A stretch of DNA of 64,000 bases, from positions 62,001 to 126,000 of the forward strand of contig JAYVMW010000004.1 of the NCBI GenBank assembly GCA_043758755.1, given 5' to 3'. The position numbers and the translations under genes were made by a program. Positions 42,850 to 51,975 of the stretch are shown in pieces. This DNA is from Solimicrobium sp043758755 (GTDB taxonomy: Bacteria > Pseudomonadota > Gammaproteobacteria > Burkholderiales > Burkholderiaceae_D). The notes under the pieces were generated by a model, which did no database searches, was not told the DNA's origin, and worked only from the letters and a program-made list of their open reading frames with translations. Positions within the stretch are counted from its first letter, which is position 1. Each line of letters begins with the position of its first letter.

Positions 42850-44103
42850 ATGAAGACATTACTGAAACTCGGCGCGTGTGGCCTGCTGGCCGCATCCCAT
42901 ATCGCTATGGCCGGTGAGGGCCAGGCACCCACTGGCATACCGCATCTGGATCACGTGTTTCTGATCATGATGGAAAACCACGGCGCTTCCCAAATTCTGA
43001 ATAATCCCAACGCGCCGTTTATCAATCAACTCGCCGCATCGGCCAATCTGGCCACCAACTATTTTGCCGTTGGCCATCCAAGCCTGACCAATTATCTGGA
43101 GGTGGTCGGCGGTTCCAATTTCGGAGTGCGCAGTGATAATTCTCCGAGCTGGCACGACGCTTCCTGCTCGCCAAATCTGTCGACCGGAATCGCTGCAACC
43201 GACAACCCGGCCACATCCAAAATTTGTCCAATCGGCGGAGTCGGAACGGATGCTGCCACGCCTGCTGTTGATACCACTAACGAAACCCAGGGTTTGCCAG
43301 GCGAGAACAATATCGACGGTATTCTGTCGCTGCCGGCAGCAAAATTTACGGTTGGAAAAACAATTGCAGATCAGCTGGTGGAATCCGGCCTTTCCTACAA
43401 GAGTTATCAGGAAAATTTGCCGCTTGAAGGCGCTGATAATGTCAACTTCAGCGACGGCTTCTATACCGATACCACCAATTTCAGTGCCATCAGCCCGACT
43501 CTGAATCCACCTCTGTCACAAGCGGGCGTGGTTGCCCTGTATGCAGTCAAGCACAATCCGTTTGTGTATTTCCGCAATGTGCAATCCGGACAGAATCCCA
43601 GAAACAGTCTGAATAACACGGTAGCTTTCGACGGCGCACACGGTTTGTATGCAGACCTCGGATCAGGCCATGTTCCACATTTTTCATTTATCGCACCGAA
43701 TCAATGCAATGACCAGCATGGTCGCGGTAATGCCGGCGCATTTTGCAATTACGATCCGGCTGCGGATGGATCTCAGGCCAGCCTGAATCCGGCGCTGATT
43801 GCGCGTGGTGACATCACAGTGAAACGGCTGGTCACCGCGATTAAGCAATCACAGGTATGGCACGAAGGCCGCAATGTCATCATTGTGATGTGGGACGAAA
43901 ATGATTACAGCATCGCACCCAATATCAATAAAGTGGCTGTGATTGTTGACACGAATTACGGTGCGCGCGGTGTGCAAAGTGCCAATTATTACAATCATTT
44001 CTCCATGCTCAAGTCGATTGAAGCGGGATTTCATCTGCCGTGCCTGAATCATGCATGTGATGTCAATGTGTCTGTCATGGCGGATCTGTTTGGCGGTAAA
44101 TAA
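42850..44103 (+). CDS. Secreted acid-phosphatase/phospholipase C-like phosphoesterase
   Basis: A 417-residue secreted enzyme of the phosphoesterase family that includes phospholipase C and AcpA acid phosphatases. The signal peptide ends at AMA. FLIMMENHGASQIL near residue 38 supplies metal ligands, and VGHPSLTNYLEVVGG carries the likely nucleophile region. VPHFSFIAPNQCNDQHGRG and IIVMWDENDYS fit the remaining metal-binding blocks. It would release phosphate from organic phosphate esters in the periplasm or outside the cell. AAGGA at 42837-42841 serves the ATG. Confidence 0.82.
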   Translation: MKTLLKLGACGLLAASHIAMAGEGQAPTGIPHLDHVFLIMMENHGASQILNNPNAPFINQLAASANLATNYFAVGHPSLTNYLEVVGGSNFGVRSDNSPSWHDASCSPNLSTGIAATDNPATSKICPIGGVGTDAATPAVDTTNETQGLPGENNIDGILSLPAAKFTVGKTIADQLVESGLSYKSYQENLPLEGADNVNFSDGFYTDTTNFSAISPTLNPPLSQAGVVALYAVKHNPFVYFRNVQSGQNPRNSLNNTVAFDGAHGLYADLGSGHVPHFSFIAPNQCNDQHGRGNAGAFCNYDPAADGSQASLNPALIARGDITVKRLVTAIKQSQVWHEGRNVIIVMWDENDYSIAPNINKVAVIVDTNYGARGVQSANYYNHFSMLKSIEAGFHLPCLNHACDVNVSVMADLFGGK

Positions 44104-44118
44104 GGACTGCCTGGTTGG

Positions 44119-45210
44119 CTATGTCAGTGCCAGATTGAGCAGTCTCAGAGCGGCGAGCACCTGCTCATCCGACAGGTTGAGCAGGTTGTCGCCCACATAC
44201 CATTCAAAGTACGACTGATTCGGCAGCGCGGCGTGCACGGCACGGTTAAACAGCCAGATGCCGTGTTGTTGGGCGACCTGATTGCGGATTTCGATGGCAC
44301 GTTTGGCGCTGACCGGCAGATACAGATGGAACAGGTTGGATTGCGGCACCCCAGGGTTGATCTGTATGGCTGGAAACTGCCTGACCAGTTCGGCCAGCTG
44401 CAAGGCACGCGCCAGATACGCCGGCATCGCAGCCAGGCGCTGGTCGAACTGCATGGCGGCTGAAATGACATAGGGAGAGCGGTGCATGACGTTGCCACCC
44501 ATGCGCTGCATCCAGATTTTGGCTCTGCCGGTCAATTCTTTTGCGCCCAGCAGCATCGCACCACCCAAACCACCGATGCCTTTATAGAACGAGACATAGA
44601 CAGAATGGAAGCCGTTGGTAATTTCCACCAGCGCACGGTCATAAGCAGCCTGCGCTTCCCAGAGCCGGGCACCATCCAGATGCAGATGGATATGCTTTTC
44701 CTGACATACTTTTTTGATGTGTTGCAGTTCGTGCCAGTCCGGCAGTTGACCGCCGATTTCCCGCATCGGCAGTTCCAGCAGTACCGCACCCAGCCGGTCC
44801 GGAATGCGCTCCAGATCGGCAGCGCCCCAGATTCGCTGCGGGTCACCGATCTGCACGACTGTGAAGTGGTCGAGCAACTGGTAATTGCTGTTTTCATGTT
44901 TCAGAATGTGCGCACTGGCATGCATGCCAGCCAGCCGGCTGCCACGGTCCATCGTGGCCAGACGCAGCGCCACGGATTGTGCCAGCGTGCCGGTGGTGCA
45001 GAATACGCCTGATTCAAAACCGGTCAGGGTGGCGATTTTGTGTTCAAAACTTTGAATGAATTCACCGTCGCCATAGGTGTCGTGATCGACGTGATGCGCG
45101 TTGCAGTATGCCGACATTGCGGCGAATTGTTCGGCCGGACCAGGCTGCCGGTGTCCAGTCAGTGTGGTATGGCAGTTGCGGCGCAACTGGTTGAGTTCGT
45201 GTTCGGTCAT
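44119..45210 (-). CDS. Threonine-aldolase-like PLP enzyme (beta-eliminating lyase fold)
   Basis: A 363-residue fold-type I PLP enzyme of the low-specificity L-threonine aldolase/tryptophanase-like family. The PLP lysine is in VYVSFYKGIGGLGGAML, preceded by the cofactor-binding Asp in IHLHLDGARLWEA. VFCTTGTLAQSVAL and HILKHENSNYQLL fit the family. Likely reaction: cleavage of threonine or allo-threonine to glycine and acetaldehyde. It lies 7 bases after the small unknown protein gene on the same strand, so it may be transcribed with the chemosensory-like operon. Confidence 0.82.
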   Translation of the reverse strand: MTEHELNQLRRNCHTTLTGHRQPGPAEQFAAMSAYCNAHHVDHDTYGDGEFIQSFEHKIATLTGFESGVFCTTGTLAQSVALRLATMDRGSRLAGMHASAHILKHENSNYQLLDHFTVVQIGDPQRIWGAADLERIPDRLGAVLLELPMREIGGQLPDWHELQHIKKVCQEKHIHLHLDGARLWEAQAAYDRALVEITNGFHSVYVSFYKGIGGLGGAMLLGAKELTGRAKIWMQRMGGNVMHRSPYVISAAMQFDQRLAAMPAYLARALQLAELVRQFPAIQINPGVPQSNLFHLYLPVSAKRAIEIRNQVAQQHGIWLFNRAVHAALPNQSYFEWYVGDNLLNLSDEQVLAALRLLNLALT

Positions 45211-45217
45211 GATGAAT

Positions 45218-45670
45218 TTACTCCTTGTTCAGCATCAGCTTTACCCAGTCATGGGCTTCATCAACCGTGGTAAAAATTTCGAAATTCAGGTCAGCTATTT
45301 CATACACATGCCGATAGTGGGCCGCCATCAGGGTCCGGCCTTCAACACTGTGGTCCATTACGAACGCAGTCGCGGATGGCTTTTTTATCTTGCCCTTTTT
45401 GTCGGCCAGATAGCTCGACAGCGCATCGATGGTGTCAGGTGAACACAGCGCACTGTGGTGAAAAGTGTAGATCTGTGCCCAATGTTCTTTGGCGCTGAGG
45501 ATTTCCAGCAAGTCGTACTGTATCTGCTTGAGGGCATAAATGATCTCGGCATTGAATGGGCCGGTCGCCTCGTTGATCAGAACGTTGTTTTCAATGCGCG
45601 ATTCGACGCTGCCATGCTGATTAAATTGGGAGACTTTGGCGTCGTCGGTGTTGCGTTTCGTTTTATTCAT
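45218..45670 (-). CDS. Small STAS/SpoIIAA-like protein of unknown function
   Basis: A 150-residue soluble protein. After a polar N-terminus (MNKTKRNTDDAKV) the region IENNVLINEATGPFNAEIIYALKQI and the end YEIADLNFEIFTTVDEAHDWVKLML read like an alpha/beta STAS or SpoIIAA-like domain. No catalytic motif is visible and I do not recognise the family. It follows the receiver-kinase hybrid by 18 bases on the same strand. The upstream CheB-CheR fusion also begins with a STAS-like domain, so a protein-protein switch role is a reasonable guess. Confidence 0.55.
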   Translation of the reverse strand: MNKTKRNTDDAKVSQFNQHGSVESRIENNVLINEATGPFNAEIIYALKQIQYDLLEILSAKEHWAQIYTFHHSALCSPDTIDALSSYLADKKGKIKKPSATAFVMDHSVEGRTLMAAHYRHVYEIADLNFEIFTTVDEAHDWVKLMLNKE

Positions 45671-45688
45671 GATGGTGTTTGTTCGTGA

Positions 45689-46894
45689 CTATCTCAGTCG
45701 GCATGGAATGTGCAGGGTGAAGGTGGTTCCGGAATTCAGTTCAGAGTGCACCGTAATGGTTCCGCCCAGTATCGCAGTGGCAATCCGGTGCGAGATATGC
45801 AGGCCTATGCCTGAGCCGCCCTGATTGAGTCGGGTAGTGAAAAAAGGTTCGAAGATTTTTGCCAGATTGGCCGCAGGAATGCCGGCCCCGTCGTCACTGA
45901 AGATGAGCGTGACTGATTTTGGTTTGCTTTCGGTGTTGAGTTCATCGACGCCAGCACGGATAGTGATGCAGCCGTGATCCCTTCCTTCGAATCCATGCCA
46001 GATGCTGTTTTGCACCAGGTTGATGATAATCTGTTCCAGCGGTCCCGGATAACTGTCCATCTGTATCCCGGGTGGTACCTCGACGACAAACTTCCACGGA
46101 TCGTGCCGGTAACTCGGCGCCAGGCTGGTCATGGTTTCATGCACGATGGTGGCCAGATCAAATACCCGCCGGCGCTCGGAGGTCTGGTCGATGGCAACCT
46201 GTTTGAAGGTAGCCAGCAGGTTCAGGGAGCGGTCGACCGAGCGGCTGGCCAGTGCGGCAATTTCACCGCTATCTCTGATGAATGCTTCGATTTCGCTGCG
46301 TTTTAAATTGCCGGCCATGTACAGCTTGTTCACTTCATTGATGCGATCCATCAGCGTCGACAGCGCCAGTCTGGAATTACCCAGCGGGGCATTCATTTCA
46401 TGCGATACCCCGGCCACCATGGCCCCCAGCGCCGACAGCTTTTCGGACTGAATCAGATTGTCCTGCATGGAACGCATCTGCGTCATGGCCGACATCAGAC
46501 TGGTTTCTCTTTCTTTCATGTGCTGATAATGCCGGATCCGATTGAGCAGGATATTGTCATCGAGCGGTTTGGTCAGATAATCAACTGCGCCAACGGCATA
46601 ACCGCGCTGGATGAATTCTTCGGATTTGTACACGGCGGTGAGAAAGATGATCGGAATTTCCCGGGTGCGTTCGGTCATCTGCAAATGACGCGCTGTTTCA
46701 TAGCCATCCATGCCCGGCATCTGCACGTCAAGCAACACCAGGTTGAAGTCGTACTCGATACACAGCATCAGCGCTGCGGAGCCGGAGGCGGCTTCCATCA
46801 CTTCAATATCAGGCACACGGGACAGCAGATCTTTCAACAGAAAACGATTGTTTTCATTGTCATCAACAACAAGTATTAAAAAACGATCAACCAT
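45689..46894 (-). CDS. Receiver-histidine kinase hybrid
   Basis: A 401-residue cytoplasmic protein: receiver first (phosphoacceptor D56 in VLLDVQMPGMDG, K109 in LTKPLD), then a histidine kinase with H165 in GVSHEMNAPLGN and an ATPase lobe with NLVQNSIWHG, DDGAGIPAANL and GGSGIGLHI. I choose the second ATG (46894) because GGAGAA lies just before it; the first (46906) is inside the CheB-CheR gene. The kinase core contains FKQVAIDQTSE, as in the tandem kinases at 32.8 and 34.4 kb, so all three are one family. It overlaps the fusion gene by 8 bases. Confidence 0.85.
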   Translation of the reverse strand: MVDRFLILVVDDNENNRFLLKDLLSRVPDIEVMEAASGSAALMLCIEYDFNLVLLDVQMPGMDGYETARHLQMTERTREIPIIFLTAVYKSEEFIQRGYAVGAVDYLTKPLDDNILLNRIRHYQHMKERETSLMSAMTQMRSMQDNLIQSEKLSALGAMVAGVSHEMNAPLGNSRLALSTLMDRINEVNKLYMAGNLKRSEIEAFIRDSGEIAALASRSVDRSLNLLATFKQVAIDQTSERRRVFDLATIVHETMTSLAPSYRHDPWKFVVEVPPGIQMDSYPGPLEQIIINLVQNSIWHGFEGRDHGCITIRAGVDELNTESKPKSVTLIFSDDGAGIPAANLAKIFEPFFTTRLNQGGSGIGLHISHRIATAILGGTITVHSELNSGTTFTLHIPCRLR

Positions 46895-48590
46895 TGTTTT
46901 CTCCATTGTTCAGACGGTACACATGACTTCCCGTAGCATACGGTATAAACCCTGCCGCGCGGGCCAAATGATGCAAGCCATCCTGCGGACCCAGCACCAG
47001 AAACCCGTCGCGGTGCAGCGAGCGTGCAAAACGTTCAAGTATTTTGCTCTGCAGTTCGGGCTTGAAATAAATCATGACATTTCTGCAAATGATGAGCTGA
47101 AATTCATTAAAAATACCTTCATCCACCAGTGAATGACGGTGAAACAGTGCCGAGTTGCGTATCGGTCCAGACACCGCAGCATAGTGCGATTTTTTTTCCA
47201 GATAGTGGTCCAGATGTGCCGGTCCGCCGCTCTGTTCATAATTGGCCTGACTGGTTTCGTGCCCTTTAAGTGGGAACAATCCGGCTTTGGCCACCTCGAT
47301 CAGGTAGGCATTGAAATCGGTTGCAAACAGGCGGCAGCGGTTCAGCAGACCCAGTTCCTGCAGCAGGATGGCCAGCGAATACGGTTCTTCACCGGTGGCG
47401 CAACCGGCTGACCAGAGTTTGATGACCGGAAAACTTTCCAGATACGGAAAGATTTGTTCCCGCATCAGCCTGAATTGGTCCGGATGACGGAAAAAAGTGC
47501 TGACGCCGACCGAGACTTCCGACACCATACGGTTAAACGTGGCCGTGTCAGAAAAGACCGCGCGCTGAAAATCGAGGAAACTGTTCAGGCCGAATTTGCC
47601 CATCATGTTCTGCAGACGGCGTTTCAGAGAGTCAGTCTGATAACCGCGAAAATCATAGGCATACTGATGCAGAATCGCGCTGACAAACAGGGCGAGGTGC
47701 TGATCGCTGATATCGTTTTTTTCGGTAATGACACATGCCGCAGCAATGCTGGCAATCGCCGGCAATTTTAGAATGTGGTCGAATTTTCCGGCTTCGATGG
47801 CCGCCTCCGGCAGCACGCTGGCATTGCCGCATTCTTCACCGTTTTCAATGATGACGCAGGCACCGGCCTGCTTCAGAACCGCACACCCGTTCACGCCGTC
47901 CTGCCCGAAGCCGCACAGCAGAACTGCCATCAGCGTGTCCCGGTATTCAGAGGCGAGCGACTCAAACAACACGTCGATTGACGGACGGGCAAACTGAATT
48001 GCGCGGTCACGGGTCAGATACACCAGCCCGTGGGCAATTTTCATGTGGTGGCCAGGCGGCGCAACGTAAATGGTCTGGGGCTGCACCGCCATTAAATGCT
48101 GGGGCATGATGACTTTATAGTCAGTACGGACCTGGAGCAGATTGTCGAGCAGGTTGACCTGATTTTCCAGGACGTGCTGCGCAATGAAGACCGCAATGTT
48201 CCCGGTTGGCAGCTGTTCAACGATACTTAAAATTTTATCCAGACTGTTGGCAGAGCCGGCCAGTGCCAGAGCAGCAAACCGGTTCGGATTGTTGCGCACG
48301 ACTTTGACTGGCACCGGATGCGCTGGCAGATCCAGTCGCAGCATGGTCTGGGTCAGCAGATAGTGATAGGTAATGATTTTTAATGCAATGCCACGATCCA
48401 GACAGTCGGTCAGGGCGGCGATGATTTCCGGCGGCAGCGTATCGGCATCGTAAAAATCGATCTGCGCTTTTTGCTCTTTGTCAGTCTGATCCAGAACCTC
48501 AGTGAGTCTGGCGCGATCTTCAGCCTGTTCCAGTCGACCCAGAACACCGATGCGCAGCAGTTTTTCTGTGGATTGAACGGTTATTTTCAT
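46887..48590 (-). CDS. STAS-like-CheB-CheR fusion protein
   Basis: A 567-residue cytoplasmic fusion. Residues 1-95 form a STAS-like domain (IDFYDADTLPPEIIAALTD, GIALKIITYHYLL) in place of the CheB receiver. Residues 100-290 are a CheB methylesterase with a readable triad S113 (LAGSANSL, where GASAGG is usual), H139 and D231 (GFGQDGV). Residues 300-560 are a CheR methyltransferase with W-S-A-G-C-A-T-G-E-E-P-Y (393-404), EVSVGVSTFFRHP and ICRNVMIYF. It could both add and remove methyl groups on receptors or other glutamates. It overlaps the receiver-kinase gene, which could set its activity. Confidence 0.83.
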   Translation of the reverse strand: MKITVQSTEKLLRIGVLGRLEQAEDRARLTEVLDQTDKEQKAQIDFYDADTLPPEIIAALTDCLDRGIALKIITYHYLLTQTMLRLDLPAHPVPVKVVRNNPNRFAALALAGSANSLDKILSIVEQLPTGNIAVFIAQHVLENQVNLLDNLLQVRTDYKVIMPQHLMAVQPQTIYVAPPGHHMKIAHGLVYLTRDRAIQFARPSIDVLFESLASEYRDTLMAVLLCGFGQDGVNGCAVLKQAGACVIIENGEECGNASVLPEAAIEAGKFDHILKLPAIASIAAACVITEKNDISDQHLALFVSAILHQYAYDFRGYQTDSLKRRLQNMMGKFGLNSFLDFQRAVFSDTATFNRMVSEVSVGVSTFFRHPDQFRLMREQIFPYLESFPVIKLWSAGCATGEEPYSLAILLQELGLLNRCRLFATDFNAYLIEVAKAGLFPLKGHETSQANYEQSGGPAHLDHYLEKKSHYAAVSGPIRNSALFHRHSLVDEGIFNEFQLIICRNVMIYFKPELQSKILERFARSLHRDGFLVLGPQDGLHHLARAAGFIPYATGSHVYRLNNGENNG

Positions 48591-48644
48591 TAAGGCTCTG
48601 GTTCATGTCGAATCGCGGTTGCGGCGGTGTGGCGTTTTAAACAG

Positions 48645-48829
48645 TCAAAATCCAGCTTCTTTTTGGTGGCGCAAAGCCAAAATAATCACAGACTCATTCA
48701 AAAGCCGGTAACGTATGACGTAACCGCTGTCACCAAAATCAATTTGTTGCAGCAGCGCTTCTGCCGCGCAGGCTCCCAGGTACGCTGCAAATCACGGATT
48801 GCTTTCGGCGTAAATATTATTTGTGGCAT
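48645..48829 (-). pseudogene. RelE/ParE-family toxin remnant, frameshifted and internally deleted
   Basis: Read on the minus strand from the ATG at 48829, the first 15 residues MPQIIFTPKAIRDLQ match the N-terminus of RelE/ParE-type toxins. The frame then goes out of register, and after a shift the other frame reads IDFGDSGYVIRYRLL and VIILALRHQKEAGF to a stop at 48645, which matches the C-terminus. The joined product would be about 62 residues against about 95-100 for the family, so a central segment has been lost together with a frameshift. No antitoxin frame is visible on either side. The locus is dead as a toxin gene. Confidence 0.72.
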
Positions 48830-48930
48830 ACCGGAACAGGAAATTCGTTGTCAGTGCCCCAAGTGTTGTGCCATGGCAGAGGTTTTACCTTATCATACTT
48901 TTTTTGAATTTAGAAATGATCAATCAGCCC

Positions 48931-48957
48931 GCAGGTTGGGATGAAATCCCGGCCTGC
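48931..48957. terminator. Hairpin downstream of fadH
   Basis: GCAGG-tt-GGGAT, a GAA loop and ATCCC-gg-CCTGC form a strong stem with one internal mismatch pair, 7 bases past the fadH stop. No immediate U-run follows on the minus strand, so termination may be partial. Confidence 0.4.
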
Positions 48958-48963
48958 GCAGGT

Positions 48964-51015
48964 TTACAGGCTTGCCGCCAGCTCCGCGCCTTCCTTGATA
49001 GCACGTTTGGCATCCAGTTCAGCAGCCAGTTTCGCCCCTCCGATTTTATGAAAACGCGGTCCGGTGGTTGGCGCTGCCGTTTTTTTCGGATCGGCTGCGG
49101 CCGGCATGAGCTCAGCCAGGCAATCCTGCCCGGCACACAGAATGACATTGTCCACATCCAGGATGCGTGGATCACCCCCCACGGTGATATGCAGACCGGC
49201 GTCATCAATTTTCAGGTATTCCACGCCGCCCATCATTTTCACGTTATTGCGAATCAATGCAGCGCGATGTACCCACCCGGAAGTTTTCCCCAGACCGGCG
49301 CCGACTTTACTGGCCTTGCGCTGCAACAGATACACTTGACGGAATGGCTGTGTTGCCACAGGTGTGGCGGCCAGACCGCCATTGATTTTGGCCTGCAGAT
49401 CGACGCCCCAGTCATCACACCAGTGCTCCACGCTGATCGGCAGACTGATGCGCGGATCGTGAATCAGAAATTCTGCGACGTCAAAGCCGATACCGCCAGC
49501 ACCGATGATGGCAACCTTGTTGCCGACCGGTTTTTTGTTTTGCAGTACATCGATATAGGACAGCACCTTGGGATGATTCACGCCTTCGATCTTCGGTGTG
49601 CGCGGCACGATGCCGGTCGCAACAATGATTTCATCGAAACCCTGCGCGAGCAGTTCATCACGCGTGACGCGATGATTCAGTTTCAGTTTGACGCCGGTGA
49701 CTTCGATTCTGCGCGCAAAATAGCGCAGCGTTTCGGCAAATTCTTCCTTGCCGGGGACCTGCACGGCGATCCTGAACTGTCCGCCGACACTGTCGCTGCT
49801 GTCGAACAGAGTAACGTCGTGCCCGCATTCGGCGGCTACGGTCGAGGCAGACAGACCGGCCGGTCCGCTGCCGACCACGGCCACTTTTTTGACATGGCTT
49901 TTTTTAATGTATTGCAGTTCGGTTTCATGCGCGGCGCGCGGATTGACCAGACAGCTGGCGCGCCGGTTGGAAAACGTGTGATCCAGACAAGCCTGATTGC
50001 AGCCGATGCAGGTGTTGATTTCGTCACTGCGGTTGGCGGCAACCTTGTTGACAAAATCGGCGTCGGCCAGAAACGGGCGTGCCATCGATACCATGTCGGC
50101 GTCGCCACTGGCGATAATGTCTTCGGCCATGTCGGGTGTGTTGATGCGGTTGGATGCAACTATCGGCACTTTTACCGCAGCCTTCAGTCGTGCGACCACC
50201 GAACGGAACGCCGCGCGCGGCACCGATGTCACGATGGTCGGTACTCGTGCTTCATGCCAGCCGATGCCGGTATTGAAAATGGTGACACCGACCGCTTCGA
50301 GTGCCTGCGCAATCTGCACCACTTCTTCCCAGCTGTTGCCGCCTTCAACCAGATCGAGGATGGAATGGCGGTACATGATGATGAATTTTTCACCGACTTC
50401 GGCGCGGATCTGCCGGACGATTTCAACCGGCAAGCGCATGCGGTTTTCGATCGAACCGCCCCATTGGTCAGTGCGCTGGTTGACCCGCGCGCAGATGAAT
50501 TGATTCAGCAGGTAACCTTCGCTGCCCATAATTTCCACACCATCATAGCCGGCGGTCTGGGCCAGTTTTGCGCAGCGCACATAGTCGGCGATGGTTTTCA
50601 GTATGCCGGCTTCGGTCAGCTCACGCGGCTTAAATTTGGAAATCGGTGATTTCTGGTCGGATGCCGACACCACAAATGGGTGATAACCATAACGTCCGGC
50701 ATGCAGAATCTGCATGACGATTTTACCGTCTTCCCTGTGTACCGCCTTGGTAATTTTCTGGTGATTGACAACATCCAGCAGACTGTTCATGGTGCCACCG
50801 AATGGCAGCAGCCAGCCGCTGCGGTTCGGTGAAATGCCGCCGGTAACGATTAAACCGACCCCGCCTCGCGCGCGCTCGGCGAAGTACGCCGCCAGTTTCG
50901 GATAATGATAAAAACGGTCCTCCAGACCGGTATGCATCGATCCCATGATGACGCGGTTTTTCAAAGTGGTGAAACCTAAATCCAGAGGCGCGAGTAAGTG
51001 CGAATGAGATGTCAT
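48964..51015 (-). CDS. fadH: 2,4-dienoyl-CoA reductase (NADPH), FadH type
   Basis: A 683-residue iron-sulfur flavoprotein that reduces 2,4-dienoyl-CoA during beta-oxidation of unsaturated fatty acids. I take the ATG at 51015, giving MTSHSHLLAPLDLG and matching the E. coli start; a frame from 51054 adds 13 residues without support. An old-yellow-enzyme TIM barrel (FTTLKNRVIMGSMHTGLED) is followed by the 4Fe-4S cluster site C-I-G-C-N-Q-A-C-L near residue 340 and a GSGPAGLSAS nucleotide-binding domain with a second one (IIGAGGIGFDVAEF). It is single, between the toxin remnant and apaH. Confidence 0.92.
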   Translation of the reverse strand: MTSHSHLLAPLDLGFTTLKNRVIMGSMHTGLEDRFYHYPKLAAYFAERARGGVGLIVTGGISPNRSGWLLPFGGTMNSLLDVVNHQKITKAVHREDGKIVMQILHAGRYGYHPFVVSASDQKSPISKFKPRELTEAGILKTIADYVRCAKLAQTAGYDGVEIMGSEGYLLNQFICARVNQRTDQWGGSIENRMRLPVEIVRQIRAEVGEKFIIMYRHSILDLVEGGNSWEEVVQIAQALEAVGVTIFNTGIGWHEARVPTIVTSVPRAAFRSVVARLKAAVKVPIVASNRINTPDMAEDIIASGDADMVSMARPFLADADFVNKVAANRSDEINTCIGCNQACLDHTFSNRRASCLVNPRAAHETELQYIKKSHVKKVAVVGSGPAGLSASTVAAECGHDVTLFDSSDSVGGQFRIAVQVPGKEEFAETLRYFARRIEVTGVKLKLNHRVTRDELLAQGFDEIIVATGIVPRTPKIEGVNHPKVLSYIDVLQNKKPVGNKVAIIGAGGIGFDVAEFLIHDPRISLPISVEHWCDDWGVDLQAKINGGLAATPVATQPFRQVYLLQRKASKVGAGLGKTSGWVHRAALIRNNVKMMGGVEYLKIDDAGLHITVGGDPRILDVDNVILCAGQDCLAELMPAAADPKKTAAPTTGPRFHKIGGAKLAAELDAKRAIKEGAELAASL

Positions 51016-51147
51016 GGCAGGAATCAATGTTGGTTGGAAGTGGAGAGCATACACATCACGAAGGCTGGAGGCCAGTGTTTGCTGTAGGCGCGAAATACTA
51101 AATGATGCAAACTTCCAACCAAACTGGGCAGAATCATGTTCAATTTA

Positions 51148-51975
51148 CTAACTGAGCGGTTGGTGCTGCGGACACTCGACCTGAAACAGCTGGTGGTCTG
51201 ACAGGCGCATGGCACTCAGTTTGCCGCCCCAGACACAGCCGGTATCGAGTCCGATCAGGTTCGCTTGCTGTTGCAACCCGATGGCCGACCAGTGACCAAA
51301 TACGACGATATCGGATTCGGTCTTTCTGGGATGGCTGAACCAAGGGGCAAAGCCCGGTGGTGTTTTGTTCAGTCCTTCCTTGCTGTCGAACTCCATCTCA
51401 TCTTGTGCGGTGCAAAAACGCAGACGGGTCAATACGTTGACGATGCAGCGCAATCGGTCCATGCCCTTCAGGTCCGGACTCCAGCGACTGGGCTGGTTGC
51501 CGTACATGACACGCAGGAATTCGAGAAAATCCGGCCCGCGCAATACCTGTTCAACTTCGCCGGCATAATCCAGCGTCTGTGCCACACTCCAGCTCGGCAG
51601 CACCCCGGCATGCACGATCAGATGTTTATGCAGCTGCACCGCCATTGGCCGGTTGCGCAGCCAGTCGAGCAAGGTGTCGCGATCGGGTGCATCCAGAATC
51701 GGGCGCAGGTAGGTATCGTTATTGGCCCGGCGCACCCCATACGCGATGCCGAGCAGATTCAGGTCATGGTTGCCCAGCACGCTGTCGGCACGCGGCCCCA
51801 ATGCCATCAGACGGCGCATCGTCGACAGCGATTGCGGACCGCGATTGACCAGATCGCCGGCAATAAACAGACAGGCATCCGGGTCCTGCTTCAGGATCTG
51901 GGCATACAGTTCATCGAGCTGGTCGCAGCAGCCCTGCAAATCGCCAACCACATACAGATGCGTTGCATCGGTCAT
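51148..51975 (-). CDS. apaH: Symmetrical diadenosine tetraphosphatase ApaH
   Basis: A 275-residue calcineurin-like phosphoesterase that hydrolyses Ap4A to two ADP. Metal-binding motifs are in order: GDLQGC, GDLVNRGP and GNHDLNL in the first 80 residues, then a late histidine in FGHWSAIGL. It starts by ATGA overlap with hemH, so the two are co-translated. Length is normal for the family. Confidence 0.94.
   Translation of the reverse strand: MTDATHLYVVGDLQGCCDQLDELYAQILKQDPDACLFIAGDLVNRGPQSLSTMRRLMALGPRADSVLGNHDLNLLGIAYGVRRANNDTYLRPILDAPDRDTLLDWLRNRPMAVQLHKHLIVHAGVLPSWSVAQTLDYAGEVEQVLRGPDFLEFLRVMYGNQPSRWSPDLKGMDRLRCIVNVLTRLRFCTAQDEMEFDSKEGLNKTPPGFAPWFSHPRKTESDIVVFGHWSAIGLQQQANLIGLDTGCVWGGKLSAMRLSDHQLFQVECPQHQPLS

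Larger units (their letters stand above)
48591..48963. other. 373-base gap holding a decayed toxin gene and a hairpin
   Basis: Between the fusion gene and fadH the only recognisable items are the RelE/ParE remnant (48645-48829, minus) and a hairpin at 48931-48957. A cysteine-rich plus-strand stretch near 48841-48885 has no clear family. Confidence 0.6.

Noticed and set aside
48841..48885. Cysteine-rich plus-strand stretch (EIRCQCPKCC) resembling zinc-ribbon Com-like proteins
   Set aside because: Only one pair of cysteine motifs, no start codon with a ribosome site, and the rest of the frame has no match I recognise; it lies opposite the region upstream of the toxin remnant.
48823..50649. Long open frame on the plus strand opposite fadH
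   Set aside because: It is antisense to a clearly conserved enzyme, and its His/Arg/Gln-rich translation is typical of the reverse frame of GC-rich coding DNA.
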